Of a stretch of DNA of 19,658 nt, positions 6,728-13,983 are shown piece after piece. The first letter of the stretch is position 1, and the number at the start of each line of letters is the position of its first letter. The DNA is from an uncultured Bacillaceae bacterium (lineage in GTDB: Bacteria > Bacillota > Bacilli > Bacillales > Caldibacillaceae), in NCBI GenBank assembly GCA_937951955.1, contig CALGAD010000096.1, positions 1-19,658 on the forward strand, written 5' to 3'. Under the pieces are notes generated by a model that ran no database searches, had not been told where the DNA came from, and saw nothing but the letters and a program-made list of their open reading frames with translations. Made by a program: the position numbers and the translations under genes.

Positions 6728-8249
6728 GATGGTTAATCGTTAACTGTTTCAGCGGTTTTTCAGCAGGACCGGTCAATACTTCACCGGTTACGCTAAAGCG
6801 GGAACCGTGACACGGACAGTCCCAGGATTTATCCCCGCTATTCCACTCTAATTCGCAGCCCATATGGGTACACGTTGTATCGACAATATAAATTTTACCT
6901 TGCGCATCTTTATAGGCCCCTGCCCTTTTCCCGTTAAGTTGAACAACGGCTCCTTCATCGAACGATAATTGTTCAATCGTGGTTTGCGGTTTTTCAATTT
7001 TCCCCTGGATGAGATGTTTCGCCACATCGAGATTCGTTTGTAAAAACTTTTTCACCGATGAATCGAACTCGAATCGGGACGGTGTGAATACTTCTTCATA
7101 AGGATTCTCCCGATTTAACACCATATCCACTAGCAACATGGCTGCAAGCATACTCGTTGTCATGCCCCACTTGCGGAAGCCCGTCGCAACGAGAACGGAG
7201 CGATTCGTGTTCGTTACGTAGCCGATATATGGGACTTTATCTAAAGTGGATAAATCTTGGGCGGACCAGCGATAAACAACTTCTTGAATACCGAACGTAT
7301 GATTTCCAAATTCGTACAGATTTTCATAGTGCTGGATCGTCGGTGGTCCCTGACCCGTTTTATGATGGTCGCCACCAAATAAGATGAGTTTTCCGTTTCG
7401 ATATGGTGTCGAACGGATGGAACGGGTTGGGTTTTCCGCATTGATGTACATGCCGCCAGGGAAATCTTTTTCCGTGATGCAGGCCAATACATAGGACCGT
7501 TCCTGGTACATTCTCGAAAAATAATATCCTTCATCATGAAAGGGAAACTGGGAACAGCTGATCACAAAATGACCAGTTACTGTTTTCCCATTTTTTAATA
7601 AAACTGCAGGTTTTTCCTTCCCCTTTACTTTTGTGGCGACCGAGTTTTCAAAAATCCGCCCCCCTTTTTCCACAATTTCTTCAACGAGGGCACGCAAGAA
7701 TTTAGTCGGGTGGAATTGCGCCTGGTTATACATGACAAGGGCTTGTTTGACTTGAAAGGGCAGCTCCGTTTGTTTGAGAAGATCACCGGCGATGCCTAAT
7801 TGTTGGTACGCTTGCCATTCCTTCTCTAACTTGGGTACACTCTCATCTTCAAGCGTATAAATGTAGGCATCTTCTTCGGAAAAATCACAAGCAATGTTTC
7901 TTTTCTTGATGATGTTTTTAATGAGTGTTAATGCAGCTTCATTCGCTTCATAATATTTTCTCGCTGTGTCTTTATCGAAGTTCCTGATCAGTTCATCATA
8001 AATTAAACCGTGCTGGGCTGTGATTTTTGCCGTCGTATGACCGGTCGTTCCGTGTAAAATCCGATCCGCTTCGAGGATTACTGGTTTAAGATTTTCCTGG
8101 ACGAATAAATAGGCGAGCGTTATTCCGGTAATCCCACCACCGACAATGACGATATCTGCTTCCACGTCCTCCGTAACAGCGGGAAACGAAGGTAATTCGA
8201 CAAAATCGAGCCAGTACGATTGAGGATATTGGGGTAACTTTCCGGACAT
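6711..8249 (-). CDS. yhfW: FAD-dependent oxidoreductase fused to a Rieske [2Fe-2S] domain (YhfW type)
   Basis: 512 residues; B. subtilis YhfW is of similar length. The N-terminal DAO-type flavoprotein domain carries the dinucleotide motif GGGITG (37-42) with an acidic residue E60 at the end of the next strand, and the later ATGFRKWGMTTS segment that closes the FAD site. The C-terminal domain is a complete Rieske centre: C460-x-H462 and C478-x-x-H481 as cluster ligands, with C465 and C480 as the usual disulfide pair. No signal peptide is seen, so it should be cytoplasmic. The substrate is unknown; the fusion suggests electron transfer between an amine or similar substrate, FAD and the iron-sulfur cluster. 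Start: ATG at 8249 after GAGGTGG. It stands alone between the ytxH terminator and a convergent lipoprotein gene. Symbol assigned from overall similarity to YhfW by memory. Confidence 0.88.
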   Translation of the reverse strand: MSGKLPQYPQSYWLDFVELPSFPAVTEDVEADIVIVGGGITGITLAYLFVQENLKPVILEADRILHGTTGHTTAKITAQHGLIYDELIRNFDKDTARKYYEANEAALTLIKNIIKKRNIACDFSEEDAYIYTLEDESVPKLEKEWQAYQQLGIAGDLLKQTELPFQVKQALVMYNQAQFHPTKFLRALVEEIVEKGGRIFENSVATKVKGKEKPAVLLKNGKTVTGHFVISCSQFPFHDEGYYFSRMYQERSYVLACITEKDFPGGMYINAENPTRSIRSTPYRNGKLILFGGDHHKTGQGPPTIQHYENLYEFGNHTFGIQEVVYRWSAQDLSTLDKVPYIGYVTNTNRSVLVATGFRKWGMTTSMLAAMLLVDMVLNRENPYEEVFTPSRFEFDSSVKKFLQTNLDVAKHLIQGKIEKPQTTIEQLSFDEGAVVQLNGKRAGAYKDAQGKIYIVDTTCTHMGCELEWNSGDKSWDCPCHGSRFSVTGEVLTGPAEKPLKQLTINHQKGKP

Positions 8250-8312
8250 TTCTTTTCCACCTCACTTCATCTAACGGTATTATCATTTCCAGATTTTCAC
8301 AAAATATGCGCA

Positions 8313-8344
8313 TAAAAAAACGCCTGGAAACAGATCCAGACGTT
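8313..8344 (-). terminator. Terminator of ytxG-ytxH
   Basis: On the minus strand AACGTCTGGA pairs with TCCAGGCGTT (10 bp, one G-U) around a 6-nt loop and runs into seven T. It begins 7 nt after the ytxH stop codon. Confidence 0.92.
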
Positions 8345-8351
8345 CACACGA

Positions 8352-8711
8352 TTATTTATTCGCACTCAATTCTTCCATTTTCTCATCGATTTCGCTGGCG
8401 ATATCCGTTATTTTTTGGCGCGCCTTTTCCTCGATATTGACATTCAAGTTTTGTACTTTTTCCACCGATTTCGACAGCTTATGTTTCGCTTCCTCCGCGT
8501 ATTCCTTTAACTGTCCCTCATCAATCAACGTTTGTTTTAATTGTTCACCTTTTTCCCGGACTTGCTGAAATTGCTCGGTTAAACTTTTGCGCAGTTCTGT
8601 ACCGGTCTTCGGAGCTAAAAGCAAGGCAACAACGGAGCCCGTTAACGCACCGACAAACGCCCCTAATAAAAAATCTTTTGCTCCACTTCTTTCCTTTTTC
8701 TCTTCTGCCAT
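8352..8711 (-). CDS. ytxH: YtxH-family general-stress-type protein
   Basis: 119 residues. A charged N-terminus (MAEEKKERSG) precedes a Gly/Ala-rich hydrophobic segment (about 13-33) that ends in LLAPKTGTELRK, the signature of the YtxH/GvpP-like family. The remainder (about 36-119) is a charged, likely helical or coiled-coil region. It is probably membrane-associated through the hydrophobic segment, with the helical part in the cytoplasm. The ATG overlaps the TAA of ytxG by one base (TAATG), indicating translational coupling. In B. subtilis the ytxGHJ operon responds to general stress and sporulation sigma factors. ytxJ does not follow here; a terminator ends the operon directly after ytxH. 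Confidence 0.9.
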   Translation of the reverse strand: MAEEKKERSGAKDFLLGAFVGALTGSVVALLLAPKTGTELRKSLTEQFQQVREKGEQLKQTLIDEGQLKEYAEEAKHKLSKSVEKVQNLNVNIEEKARQKITDIASEIDEKMEELSANK

Positions 8712-9184
8712 TATGAGTCCCCCTTATGTTTTATTTGCATATACTTTTTATTTTCGTCATTCCCCATTTTACGTTTCTTTAGTTCGTCCCATTTTTCCTT
8801 TAATTCGATAATAATATTTCCCCACTGGATAATTTGCGCCATTTTATCCTGGTGGCTTCTCACTTTATGGATAATCGAATCGGAAATATCGCCTAAAGAA
8901 TCGTTAAATTTATGTATCGTTTTGGCAACTTCCTGACTGGAATCAACGATCGCATTTAGTTTTTCAGATTTTTCCTGTAAATCATCGGCAAGGGCATTGA
9001 CCTTTTTTAACAAGTCATTCGTTTCTACTGTTACATCCTCGACTTTCCCTTCCAGGCGATTCACAGTTTCGGTAATTTGATTCAGTGATTGTGAAAAAGT
9101 TTTTAATGTCGTGACTAAATAGTAAACGAGGATACAGAATGCGACAGCGATGACTCCTACACTGATCGGTATTATGAAATCCAT
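8711..9184 (-). CDS. ytxG: YtxG, DUF948 membrane protein
   Basis: 157 residues from the ATG at 9184. One N-terminal membrane helix (about 3-24, IIPISVGVIAVAFCILVYYL) is followed by a long heptad-like stretch (about 28-120) rich in Leu, Val, Glu and Lys, the expected DUF948 coiled coil, and a basic tail. The ORF stays open 24 codons further upstream, but the AAAGGAG at about 9196-9202 lies inside that extension and sits 11 nt before the ATG at 9184, and the membrane helix then begins at once, as in the family. Function is unknown. It is the first gene of the two-gene operon with ytxH. No clear sigma-B or sigma-A promoter could be picked out in the 264 nt shared with the divergent peptidase gene. 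Confidence 0.87.
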   Translation of the reverse strand: MDFIIPISVGVIAVAFCILVYYLVTTLKTFSQSLNQITETVNRLEGKVEDVTVETNDLLKKVNALADDLQEKSEKLNAIVDSSQEVAKTIHKFNDSLGDISDSIIHKVRSHQDKMAQIIQWGNIIIELKEKWDELKKRKMGNDENKKYMQIKHKGDS

Positions 9185-9333
9185 AGACAGGGTTACTCCT
9201 TTCACGCTCTGATCTCTACTTTCATTAAAACATGTTTTTCCTGTGGAATCGAGCATTTTTTTATCATTATTCTAAAACCATTTATTTTTGCGAGAAATAT
9301 TTTGTATTTCTTTCTTGCAATCCGAATTTGTTT

Positions 9334-9362
9334 TTGCGAATCCGCATAAAGTTCAGTACAAT
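9334..9362 (+). promoter_or_regulatory. Sigma-A promoter of the M42 peptidase gene
   Basis: TTGCGA (9334-9339), a 17-nt spacer, and TACAAT (9357-9362). This predicts a leader of about 80 nt before the ATG at 9449. Confidence 0.6.
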
Positions 9363-9448
9363 AAAGATTGTATTTAAATTCTGTGATTTTTTTACCGTTA
9401 TTCATACATATATTTCACTAGTTTTACCGAATGGAAAGGAGTTCAAAC

Positions 9449-10519
9449 ATGAACAAAGATACTTTGGAATTATTTAAAACATTAACCGAACTTCCCGGCG
9501 CCCCCGGTCACGAACATCTCGTTCGCAAATTCATGCGTACGGAGCTTTCAAAATATGCCGATGAAATCGTTCAGGACGGGCTGGGAAGTATTTTTGGCGT
9601 AAAGCGAGGCAATGAGGAAGGTCCGGTTGTCATGGCAGCAGGACACATGGACGAAGTTGGATTCCTTGTGAGCTCCATCACCGATAACGGTATGATTCGA
9701 TTCCAAACTTTAGGTGGCTGGTGGAGCCAGGTTCTACTTGCCCAGCGGGTGCAAATTATTACCGAGAACGGTCCTGTCGATGGCGTGATCGGCTCCATCC
9801 CTCCCCATCTTCTCGATCAAGACATGAGGAATAAACCGTATGAAATAAAAAATATGCAAATCGATATCGGTGCCGATGACCGGGCGGATGCTGAACGGAT
9901 CGGAATTAAACCCGGTCAGCAAATCGTACCTGTTTGCCCTTTCACCCCGCTTGCCAACCCAAAAAAAATCATGGCAAAAGCCTGGGATAACCGTTACGGC
10001 TGTGGGTTAGCCATCGAGTTATTAAAAGCATTGCAAGATGAAACATTGCCAAACATTTTATATTCCGGTGCCACAGTTCAGGAAGAAGTCGGCTTGCGCG
10101 GTGCCCGGACAAGTGCATACATGATTAAACCGGATATTTATTTTGCTCTCGATGCCAGTCCTGCCAATGATATGACCGGTGATAAAAATGAATTCGGCCA
10201 ACTTGGAAAAGGTGTCCTCCTCCGGATTTTCGACCCGACGATGGTCACTTTACCGAGAATGCGGGAATTCATCCTCGATACCGCTGAATCCAACAATATC
10301 CCGTATCAATATTTCGTATCCAGAGGCGGAACAGATGCAGGACAGGTCCATATCGCGAATGAGGGAGTTCCGAGTGCTGTTATCGGGGTATGTGCCCGTT
10401 ACATCCACACATCAGCTTCTATTGTTCATACCGATGATATCGATGCAGCGAAAGAATTGCTCGTTCAGCTCGTTAAAAATTGTGATAAAACGACGGTTGA
10501 AACGATTCGTAACAACTAA
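9449..10519 (+). CDS. ytoP: M42-family metallo-aminopeptidase (YtoP)
   Basis: 356 residues, the usual length of M42 peptidases (glutamyl/leucyl aminopeptidase, often labelled endoglucanase). These are cytoplasmic, di-metal enzymes forming large tetrahedral assemblies that trim short peptides. The whole active site is visible: H66-x-D68 (GHMDE), D180 (KAWDNRYG, bridging ligand), E212 and E213 (VQEEVGLRG, catalytic base and ligand), D235 (ALDASP) and H327 (SIVHTDD). A PDZ-like lid domain lies at about 70-165. The start is ATG at 9449 with AAAGGAG 7 nt upstream; the ORF begins six codons earlier, but that ATG has no ribosome binding site. A terminator follows, so it is monocistronic. Confidence 0.93.
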   Translation: MNKDTLELFKTLTELPGAPGHEHLVRKFMRTELSKYADEIVQDGLGSIFGVKRGNEEGPVVMAAGHMDEVGFLVSSITDNGMIRFQTLGGWWSQVLLAQRVQIITENGPVDGVIGSIPPHLLDQDMRNKPYEIKNMQIDIGADDRADAERIGIKPGQQIVPVCPFTPLANPKKIMAKAWDNRYGCGLAIELLKALQDETLPNILYSGATVQEEVGLRGARTSAYMIKPDIYFALDASPANDMTGDKNEFGQLGKGVLLRIFDPTMVTLPRMREFILDTAESNNIPYQYFVSRGGTDAGQVHIANEGVPSAVIGVCARYIHTSASIVHTDDIDAAKELLVQLVKNCDKTTVETIRNN

Positions 10520-10536
10520 AAAGAACGGATCAATTG

Positions 10537-10569
10537 AAGCAATCGGTTCTCATACTGATTGCTTTTTTT
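10537..10569 (+). terminator. Terminator of the M42 peptidase gene
   Basis: An 11-bp stem with one G-U pair, AAGCAATCGGT against ACTGATTGCTT, continues into a T-run ending at 10569. Confidence 0.9.
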
Positions 10570-10620
10570 ACAAATTTCTTACGTTTTTTTAACCGAGGTG
10601 GAATCGGTTACCAATTCCTG

Positions 10621-10626
10621 TATACT
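10621..10626 (+). promoter_or_regulatory. Possible -10 box of the DUF84 gene
   Basis: TATACT matches the -10 consensus at 5/6, but the -35 region is weak (3/6) and the leader would be only about 14 nt. An inverted repeat AACCGA/TCGGTT (10591-10596 and 10604-10609) overlaps the expected -35 position. Confidence 0.4.
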
Positions 10627-10646
10627 TATTGAAGAAGGTGAAACGG

Positions 10647-11171
10647 ATGAAAATTGCCATCGGTTCAACGAATCCCGCAAAAGTAAAAGCTGTAGAAGAA
10701 GTGTTTAAACACCACCAGATTGAATGTTTTAACGTCCCTTCCGGGGTTAGTGAACAACCTTTTTCCGACGAGGAAACGATACAGGGCGCAATCAACCGGG
10801 CCAAACACGCCCTGGAAATATCCAATGCCGATCTTTCCATCGGTTTAGAAGGTGGCGTTACGGAAAGTCCCCGTGGTCTTCTGCTCTGCAATTGGGGCGC
10901 TCTTGTACGCAAAAGCGATCCAGAAAAACCGCTGATCGCTGGTGGAGCCCGCCTTCTTCTACCCGATGTCATCAGCAACAGACTCCGGCAAGGGGAAGAA
11001 TTAGGACCGGTCATGGATGATTTTTGTCAGAAGGTAAACATTCGCGCCAAAGAAGGGGCTATCGGTATTTTTACGAATGGACGCTTGAATCGTTCCGATA
11101 TGTTTATCCATATCGTGCGAATGTTGCAAGGTCAGCTGGAATATTACAGCGGGATGAGAGATATTTTTTAG
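10647..11171 (+). CDS. DUF84 / YjjX-type non-canonical purine NTP phosphatase
   Basis: 174 residues. Family members hydrolyse inosine and xanthosine triphosphates, cleaning the nucleotide pool, and resemble the Maf/HAM1 fold. Visible motifs are GSTNPAKVKAVEE (about 6-18, phosphate binding), FSDEETIQGAINRAKHA, the catalytic-region IGLEGGV and the C-terminal AIGIFTNGRLNRSDMF. The chosen start is ATG at 10647, since GAAGGTG lies 6 nt upstream and the protein then opens MKIAIGSTNP as the family does; a TTG six codons earlier is the only alternative. A 79-nt gap without terminator separates it from the next lipoprotein gene, so they may share a transcript. Substrate choice is inferred from family only. 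Confidence 0.88.
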   Translation: MKIAIGSTNPAKVKAVEEVFKHHQIECFNVPSGVSEQPFSDEETIQGAINRAKHALEISNADLSIGLEGGVTESPRGLLLCNWGALVRKSDPEKPLIAGGARLLLPDVISNRLRQGEELGPVMDDFCQKVNIRAKEGAIGIFTNGRLNRSDMFIHIVRMLQGQLEYYSGMRDIF

Positions 11172-11250
11172 CATAAACGTACATAATCTTTTCATGAAAA
11201 GGAACAACCTATTTTAAAGTACGCCCATGTAAAGCAAAGGAGGACCTGAA

Positions 11251-11766
11251 GTGGCGAAAAAATGGTACTTGCTGTTTGTGATCATTATTTTCTTGACACT
11301 ATTAAGCGCCTGTTCCGCAAATATAGAGGAAGAACAAAAGAAAGCCGTTGAAGCTGCTCACTCATCTTTCCTGGAGAAAAAAACAGCACCGAATAAAGAA
11401 TTAGATGCCATTTCGTTGTACTTGCCTTTCCGAATGGATATCGATGATACGAATCCGTACAATTTGCTCTTGACAAAAGGTAATCAGTCGTACATCCTTT
11501 TTATCAATCCGAACGAGGAGGAAAACAGCCAGGTTGTGTATGAAACAACGATTCAAGGAGCAGATCAGATTCGCATCAATGAAACATTTCAAGAAGACGA
11601 CAAATTCGGTTTTATCATTATCCAGGATATTGGCGATGAACTTTACAGCTTAACTGTAGGCCGCGGTGGAATTAAAATGACGACGGAAACCGATGCGGGG
11701 GCAATTGCTCGCGAAGCCGGGACGATGATGAAAATCGTTTCCTCAGTCCAATTTAATAAAAATTAA
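11251..11766 (+). CDS. Small lipoprotein of unknown function
   Basis: 171 residues from a GTG at 11251, with AAAGGAGG 7 nt upstream. The signal peptide has a KK start, a hydrophobic core and the lipobox L-S-A-C with cysteine 21 as the lipid site, so it should be membrane-anchored outside the cell. The mature part is mixed alpha/beta: a helical start (EEEQKKAVEAAHSSF), then several likely beta strands (NLLLTKGNQSYILFINP, FGFIIIQD, YSLTVGRGGIKM) and a C-terminal helix. I recognise no catalytic motif. It may share a transcript with the upstream DUF84 gene, and a hairpin follows it. Confidence 0.82.
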   Translation: MAKKWYLLFVIIIFLTLLSACSANIEEEQKKAVEAAHSSFLEKKTAPNKELDAISLYLPFRMDIDDTNPYNLLLTKGNQSYILFINPNEEENSQVVYETTIQGADQIRINETFQEDDKFGFIIIQDIGDELYSLTVGRGGIKMTTETDAGAIAREAGTMMKIVSSVQFNKN

Positions 11767-11774
11767 CTCCCGGA

Positions 11775-11801
11775 AAACCTCCTCTACATTTCAGGAGGTT
11801 T
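11775..11801 (+). terminator. Terminator after the small lipoprotein gene
   Basis: A perfect 9-bp stem AAACCTCCT/AGGAGGTTT with a 9-nt loop starts 9 nt past the stop. The following TATTTGTT is only moderately T-rich. Confidence 0.7.
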
Positions 11802-11936
11802 ATTTGTTGAATGGCCCTGCGGTTTTTTTCATTGCAATGTGGCCAGGTGCTTTGTTACGATGAGATTGGAAAAAATGCTTAGATGCAACCCTATACGTTA
11901 AGGAAACGCAACGATTTAATATAGCGGGATTAAAAT

Positions 11937-11955
11937 GCTGATTTTATCAATCAGC
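11937..11955. repeat. Inverted repeat upstream of the ytpP -10 box
   Basis: GCTGATT (11937-11943) and AATCAGC (11949-11955) form a perfect 7-bp inverted repeat with a 5-nt spacer. It covers roughly -46 to -28 of the predicted ytpP promoter and could be an operator. The binding factor is unknown. Confidence 0.4.
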
Positions 11956-11967
11956 TCTCCCAACTTA

Positions 11968-11976
11968 TGGTACAAT
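11968..11976 (+). promoter_or_regulatory. Extended -10 promoter of ytpP-ytpQ-ytpR
   Basis: TGGTACAAT is an extended -10 (TG, one base, TACAAT). The -35 position is poor, which an extended -10 can compensate. A 7-bp inverted repeat GCTGATT/AATCAGC lies just upstream over the -35 area. Confidence 0.55.
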
Positions 11977-12003
11977 GATTTTGAAATAATCAGGAGGATG
12001 TCC

Positions 12004-12324
12004 ATGAAAACATTACAATCTGTGGAAGAATTTGAGACGTTAAAAAATGACGGATTGCATGTCTTTTTATTTACAGCCGATTGGTGTCCTGATTGCCATT
12101 TCCTGGATCCCTTTTTACCGGAGATCGAGGAAAATTTTTCCGATTTTACCTTTGTATCGGTCGATCGGGATGAATTTATTGATTTGTGTCGTGATCTCGA
12201 TATATTCGGCATTCCAAGCTTTGTCGTATTCCAAAACGGGAAAGAAATTGGCCGTCTCGTTAATAAAGAGCGGAAAACAAAGGAAGAAGTTGAAGAATTT
12301 CTTTCGAATCTCCCCCGTGAATAA
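12004..12324 (+). CDS. ytpP: Thioredoxin-like protein YtpP
   Basis: 106 residues, the size of a single thioredoxin fold without signal peptide, hence cytoplasmic. The active site is W27-C28-P29-D30-C31 instead of the WCGPC of classical thioredoxin. The cis-proline loop appears as FGIPSFVVF and the strand VFLFTADW precedes the motif. YtpP of B. subtilis has been linked to reduction of coenzyme A-modified or bacillithiol-type mixed disulfides; the same activity here is inferred. Start: ATG at 12004, with AGGAGG 6 nt upstream; an ATG at 11998 lies too close to that site. It is the first gene of the ytpP-ytpQ-ytpR operon. Confidence 0.92.
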   Translation: MKTLQSVEEFETLKNDGLHVFLFTADWCPDCHFLDPFLPEIEENFSDFTFVSVDRDEFIDLCRDLDIFGIPSFVVFQNGKEIGRLVNKERKTKEEVEEFLSNLPRE

Positions 12325-12344
12325 TGTATAAAGGGGTGATGACC

Positions 12345-13157
12345 GTGCGCATGTCCATTCCGAAAATGCGGAAAATATTAGAAGACCGCCTGACAAGTGA
12401 TGATCGCACCATCACGTATCGGCGAAAAAATGAAGAGTTGCGTATCGAACTCAAAGAAACGAAACAGGGCATTACCGTTTCCCTACCGCAAACGATCAGT
12501 AAATGGGAACAGTTGAAGGAAAAAGCCATTGATGAGGTCGTTTATTACGTGAACGAAACATTACAGGCCTACCAAAAGAAAGTCAGCCTGACAGGAAATG
12601 AAAAAAATATTTTCCCTGTCATCCGTTCCGCCTCCTTTCCGAAAAAGACAAAAGGAGACATCCCCCTAGTTCGGGATGAACATACGGTAGAGACCGCGAT
12701 TTATTATGCTCTCGATTTAGGGAACACGTATCGCCTCATAGATGAAAAGATGCTGGAAGAAGCTGCATGGAACAAGCAGCAACTCCGGGAAATGGCCATG
12801 TTCAATCTTCGTTCCCTCGATCAACCGTTAAAAAAAGATACGGTTGCGGGCAACGATTTTTATTTTTTAAATACGAATGACGGTTACGATGCAAGCCGTA
12901 TCTTGAATGAATCGTTTATGAAAAAGATGCGAGAAAAAATCACTGGGGATATGGTGATCTCAATCCCCCACGGGGATGTTTTAATCATTGCCGATATTCA
13001 AAATAAAAGGGGATATGAGGTCCTTTCGCAAATCAATATGGATTTTTTCACAAAAGGACTTATACCTATAACCCCTTTATCCTTTGTCTATAAAAATGAT
13101 AAACTGGAACCGATATTTATTATGGTCCATGCAAAGCCAAAACCTAGAAAGGAGTAA
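12345..13157 (+). CDS. ytpQ: DUF1444 protein YtpQ
   Basis: 270 residues from a GTG at 12345. It belongs to the DUF1444 (UPF0354) family conserved in Bacillaceae, whose function is unknown. Recognisable stretches are KWEQLKEKAIDEVVYYVNE, FPVIRSASFP, YYALDLGNTYRLID, FNLRSL, NDGYDASRILNE and the C-terminal PITPLSFVYKNDKLEPIFIM. No signal peptide or membrane helix is seen. AAGGGGTG at 12331-12338 fits the GTG at 12345 (6-nt spacing); the ATGs at 12324 and 12339 precede or abut this site, and ATG 12351 is the next alternative. The GTG start also lines up with the start I recall for B. subtilis YtpQ. The gene begins 20 nt after ytpP and ends 3 nt before ytpR. Confidence 0.9.
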   Translation: MRMSIPKMRKILEDRLTSDDRTITYRRKNEELRIELKETKQGITVSLPQTISKWEQLKEKAIDEVVYYVNETLQAYQKKVSLTGNEKNIFPVIRSASFPKKTKGDIPLVRDEHTVETAIYYALDLGNTYRLIDEKMLEEAAWNKQQLREMAMFNLRSLDQPLKKDTVAGNDFYFLNTNDGYDASRILNESFMKKMREKITGDMVISIPHGDVLIIADIQNKRGYEVLSQINMDFFTKGLIPITPLSFVYKNDKLEPIFIMVHAKPKPRKE

Positions 13158-13160
13158 ACG

Positions 13161-13778
13161 ATGAATATTTTCTACAATAAACAAGGTATCGGAGATGTTC
13201 TTTTAATCACATTAAAATATGATGAAGTATCAGACTACTTACAGGAAAGAAAAGGCGATCTCGTACGCATTTACGATGAAAAAACTGGTGAAACGATTGG
13301 ATTTAACTTATTTCATGCCAGTCAACATGTCTCTCTAGAAAATGATGTGGCGGGTCCGGTGCCTGTATCGGAAGAATTGGTAAACCGGTTGAATGAAATT
13401 ATTCAGGAAAACGGATTCGGCGATGAATTACCGAAAGATTTTTCGCCGAAATTTGTTGTCGGGTACGTTAAAGAAAAGAAGGAACATCCGAAAGCGGATA
13501 AATTAAGTGTATGTACCGTCGATGTTGGCGATGAAGAATTGCAAATCGTTTGCGGTGCACCGAATGTGGATGCAGGTCAAAAAGTTGTAGTCGCCAAAAT
13601 CGGCGCTGTCATGCCAGATGGCTTGGTGATCAAACCTTCTGAACTTCGCGGAGTCGCTTCCTACGGTATGATTTGTTCTGCACGAGAACTCCACCTGCCG
13701 AATGCACCGCAAGAAAAAGGAATCCTCGTTCTAGACGATTCGTACAATGTAGGGGAAGCTTTTCCGTTACATAAATAA
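13161..13778 (+). CDS. ytpR: tRNA-binding-domain protein YtpR
   Basis: 205 residues. An N-terminal DUF4479-type region (about 1-90, opening NIFYNKQGIGDVLLI) precedes an EMAPII/Trbp111-like OB fold (about 95-203) with the family motifs HPKADKLSVC (109-118), IVCGAPNV and LRGVASYGMICSARELHL. The same OB fold occurs at the N-terminus of the phenylalanyl-tRNA synthetase beta chain, but here there is no synthetase part, and length is normal for free-standing YtpR. The role is presumed tRNA or nucleic acid binding in the cytoplasm and is not established. The AAAGGAG ribosome site lies within the end of ytpQ, so the two are coupled. A strong terminator closes the operon. Confidence 0.92.
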   Translation: MNIFYNKQGIGDVLLITLKYDEVSDYLQERKGDLVRIYDEKTGETIGFNLFHASQHVSLENDVAGPVPVSEELVNRLNEIIQENGFGDELPKDFSPKFVVGYVKEKKEHPKADKLSVCTVDVGDEELQIVCGAPNVDAGQKVVVAKIGAVMPDGLVIKPSELRGVASYGMICSARELHLPNAPQEKGILVLDDSYNVGEAFPLHK

Positions 13779-13804
13779 TACATTTCATTCTTTCTTCTTC
13801 AATT

Positions 13805-13836
13805 AAAAAAACGACGGGACAGACCCGTCGTTTTTT
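13805..13836. terminator. Bidirectional terminator after ytpR
   Basis: CGACGGG/CCCGTCG stem (13812-13818, 13824-13830) with a 5-nt loop is flanked by seven A on the left and six T on the right, so it can act on both strands. It ends the ytpP-ytpQ-ytpR transcript. Confidence 0.95.
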
Positions 13837-13900
13837 CAATAGCGGTTTCTTACTGCAAAAAAGCTTTCTGTTTAATGATTTATAAGTAATTATACGATGT

Positions 13901-13930
13901 TTGCCACTATATTAAAAAATAACCTATAAT
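13901..13930 (+). promoter_or_regulatory. Sigma-A promoter of sftA
   Basis: TTGCCA (13901-13906), an 18-nt spacer and a perfect TATAAT (13925-13930). The predicted transcript starts near 13937, about 47 nt before the TTG start codon. Confidence 0.75.
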
Positions 13931-13941
13931 AATCATAGGTT
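13921..13941. promoter_or_regulatory. Palindrome on the sftA -10 box, Fur/PerR-like operator candidate
   Basis: Perfect 7-bp arms AACCTAT and ATAGGTT flank a 7-nt centre that includes part of the -10 box. The inner 15 bases, 13924-13938 (CTATAAT A ATCATAG), match the 7-1-7 PerR box consensus TTATAAT N ATTATAA at 12 of 14 fixed positions. The -10 box itself contributes six of these, so chance is possible. Binding would block the promoter. Confidence 0.4.
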
Positions 13942-13983
13942 TGTTTCTGGACGTGATCACAGAAAAGAAAGAGTGAATATAGA

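Noticed and set aside
9185..9448. Search for a sigma-B or sigma-H promoter before ytxG
   Set aside because: An AGGAAAA-type motif exists on the minus strand, but the spacing to any GAAT-like -10 is too short; nothing convincing was found.
11188..11201. 14-bp palindrome CTTTTCATGAAAAG after the DUF84 gene
   Set aside because: No T-run follows and no promoter elements surround it, so neither a terminator nor an operator can be supported.
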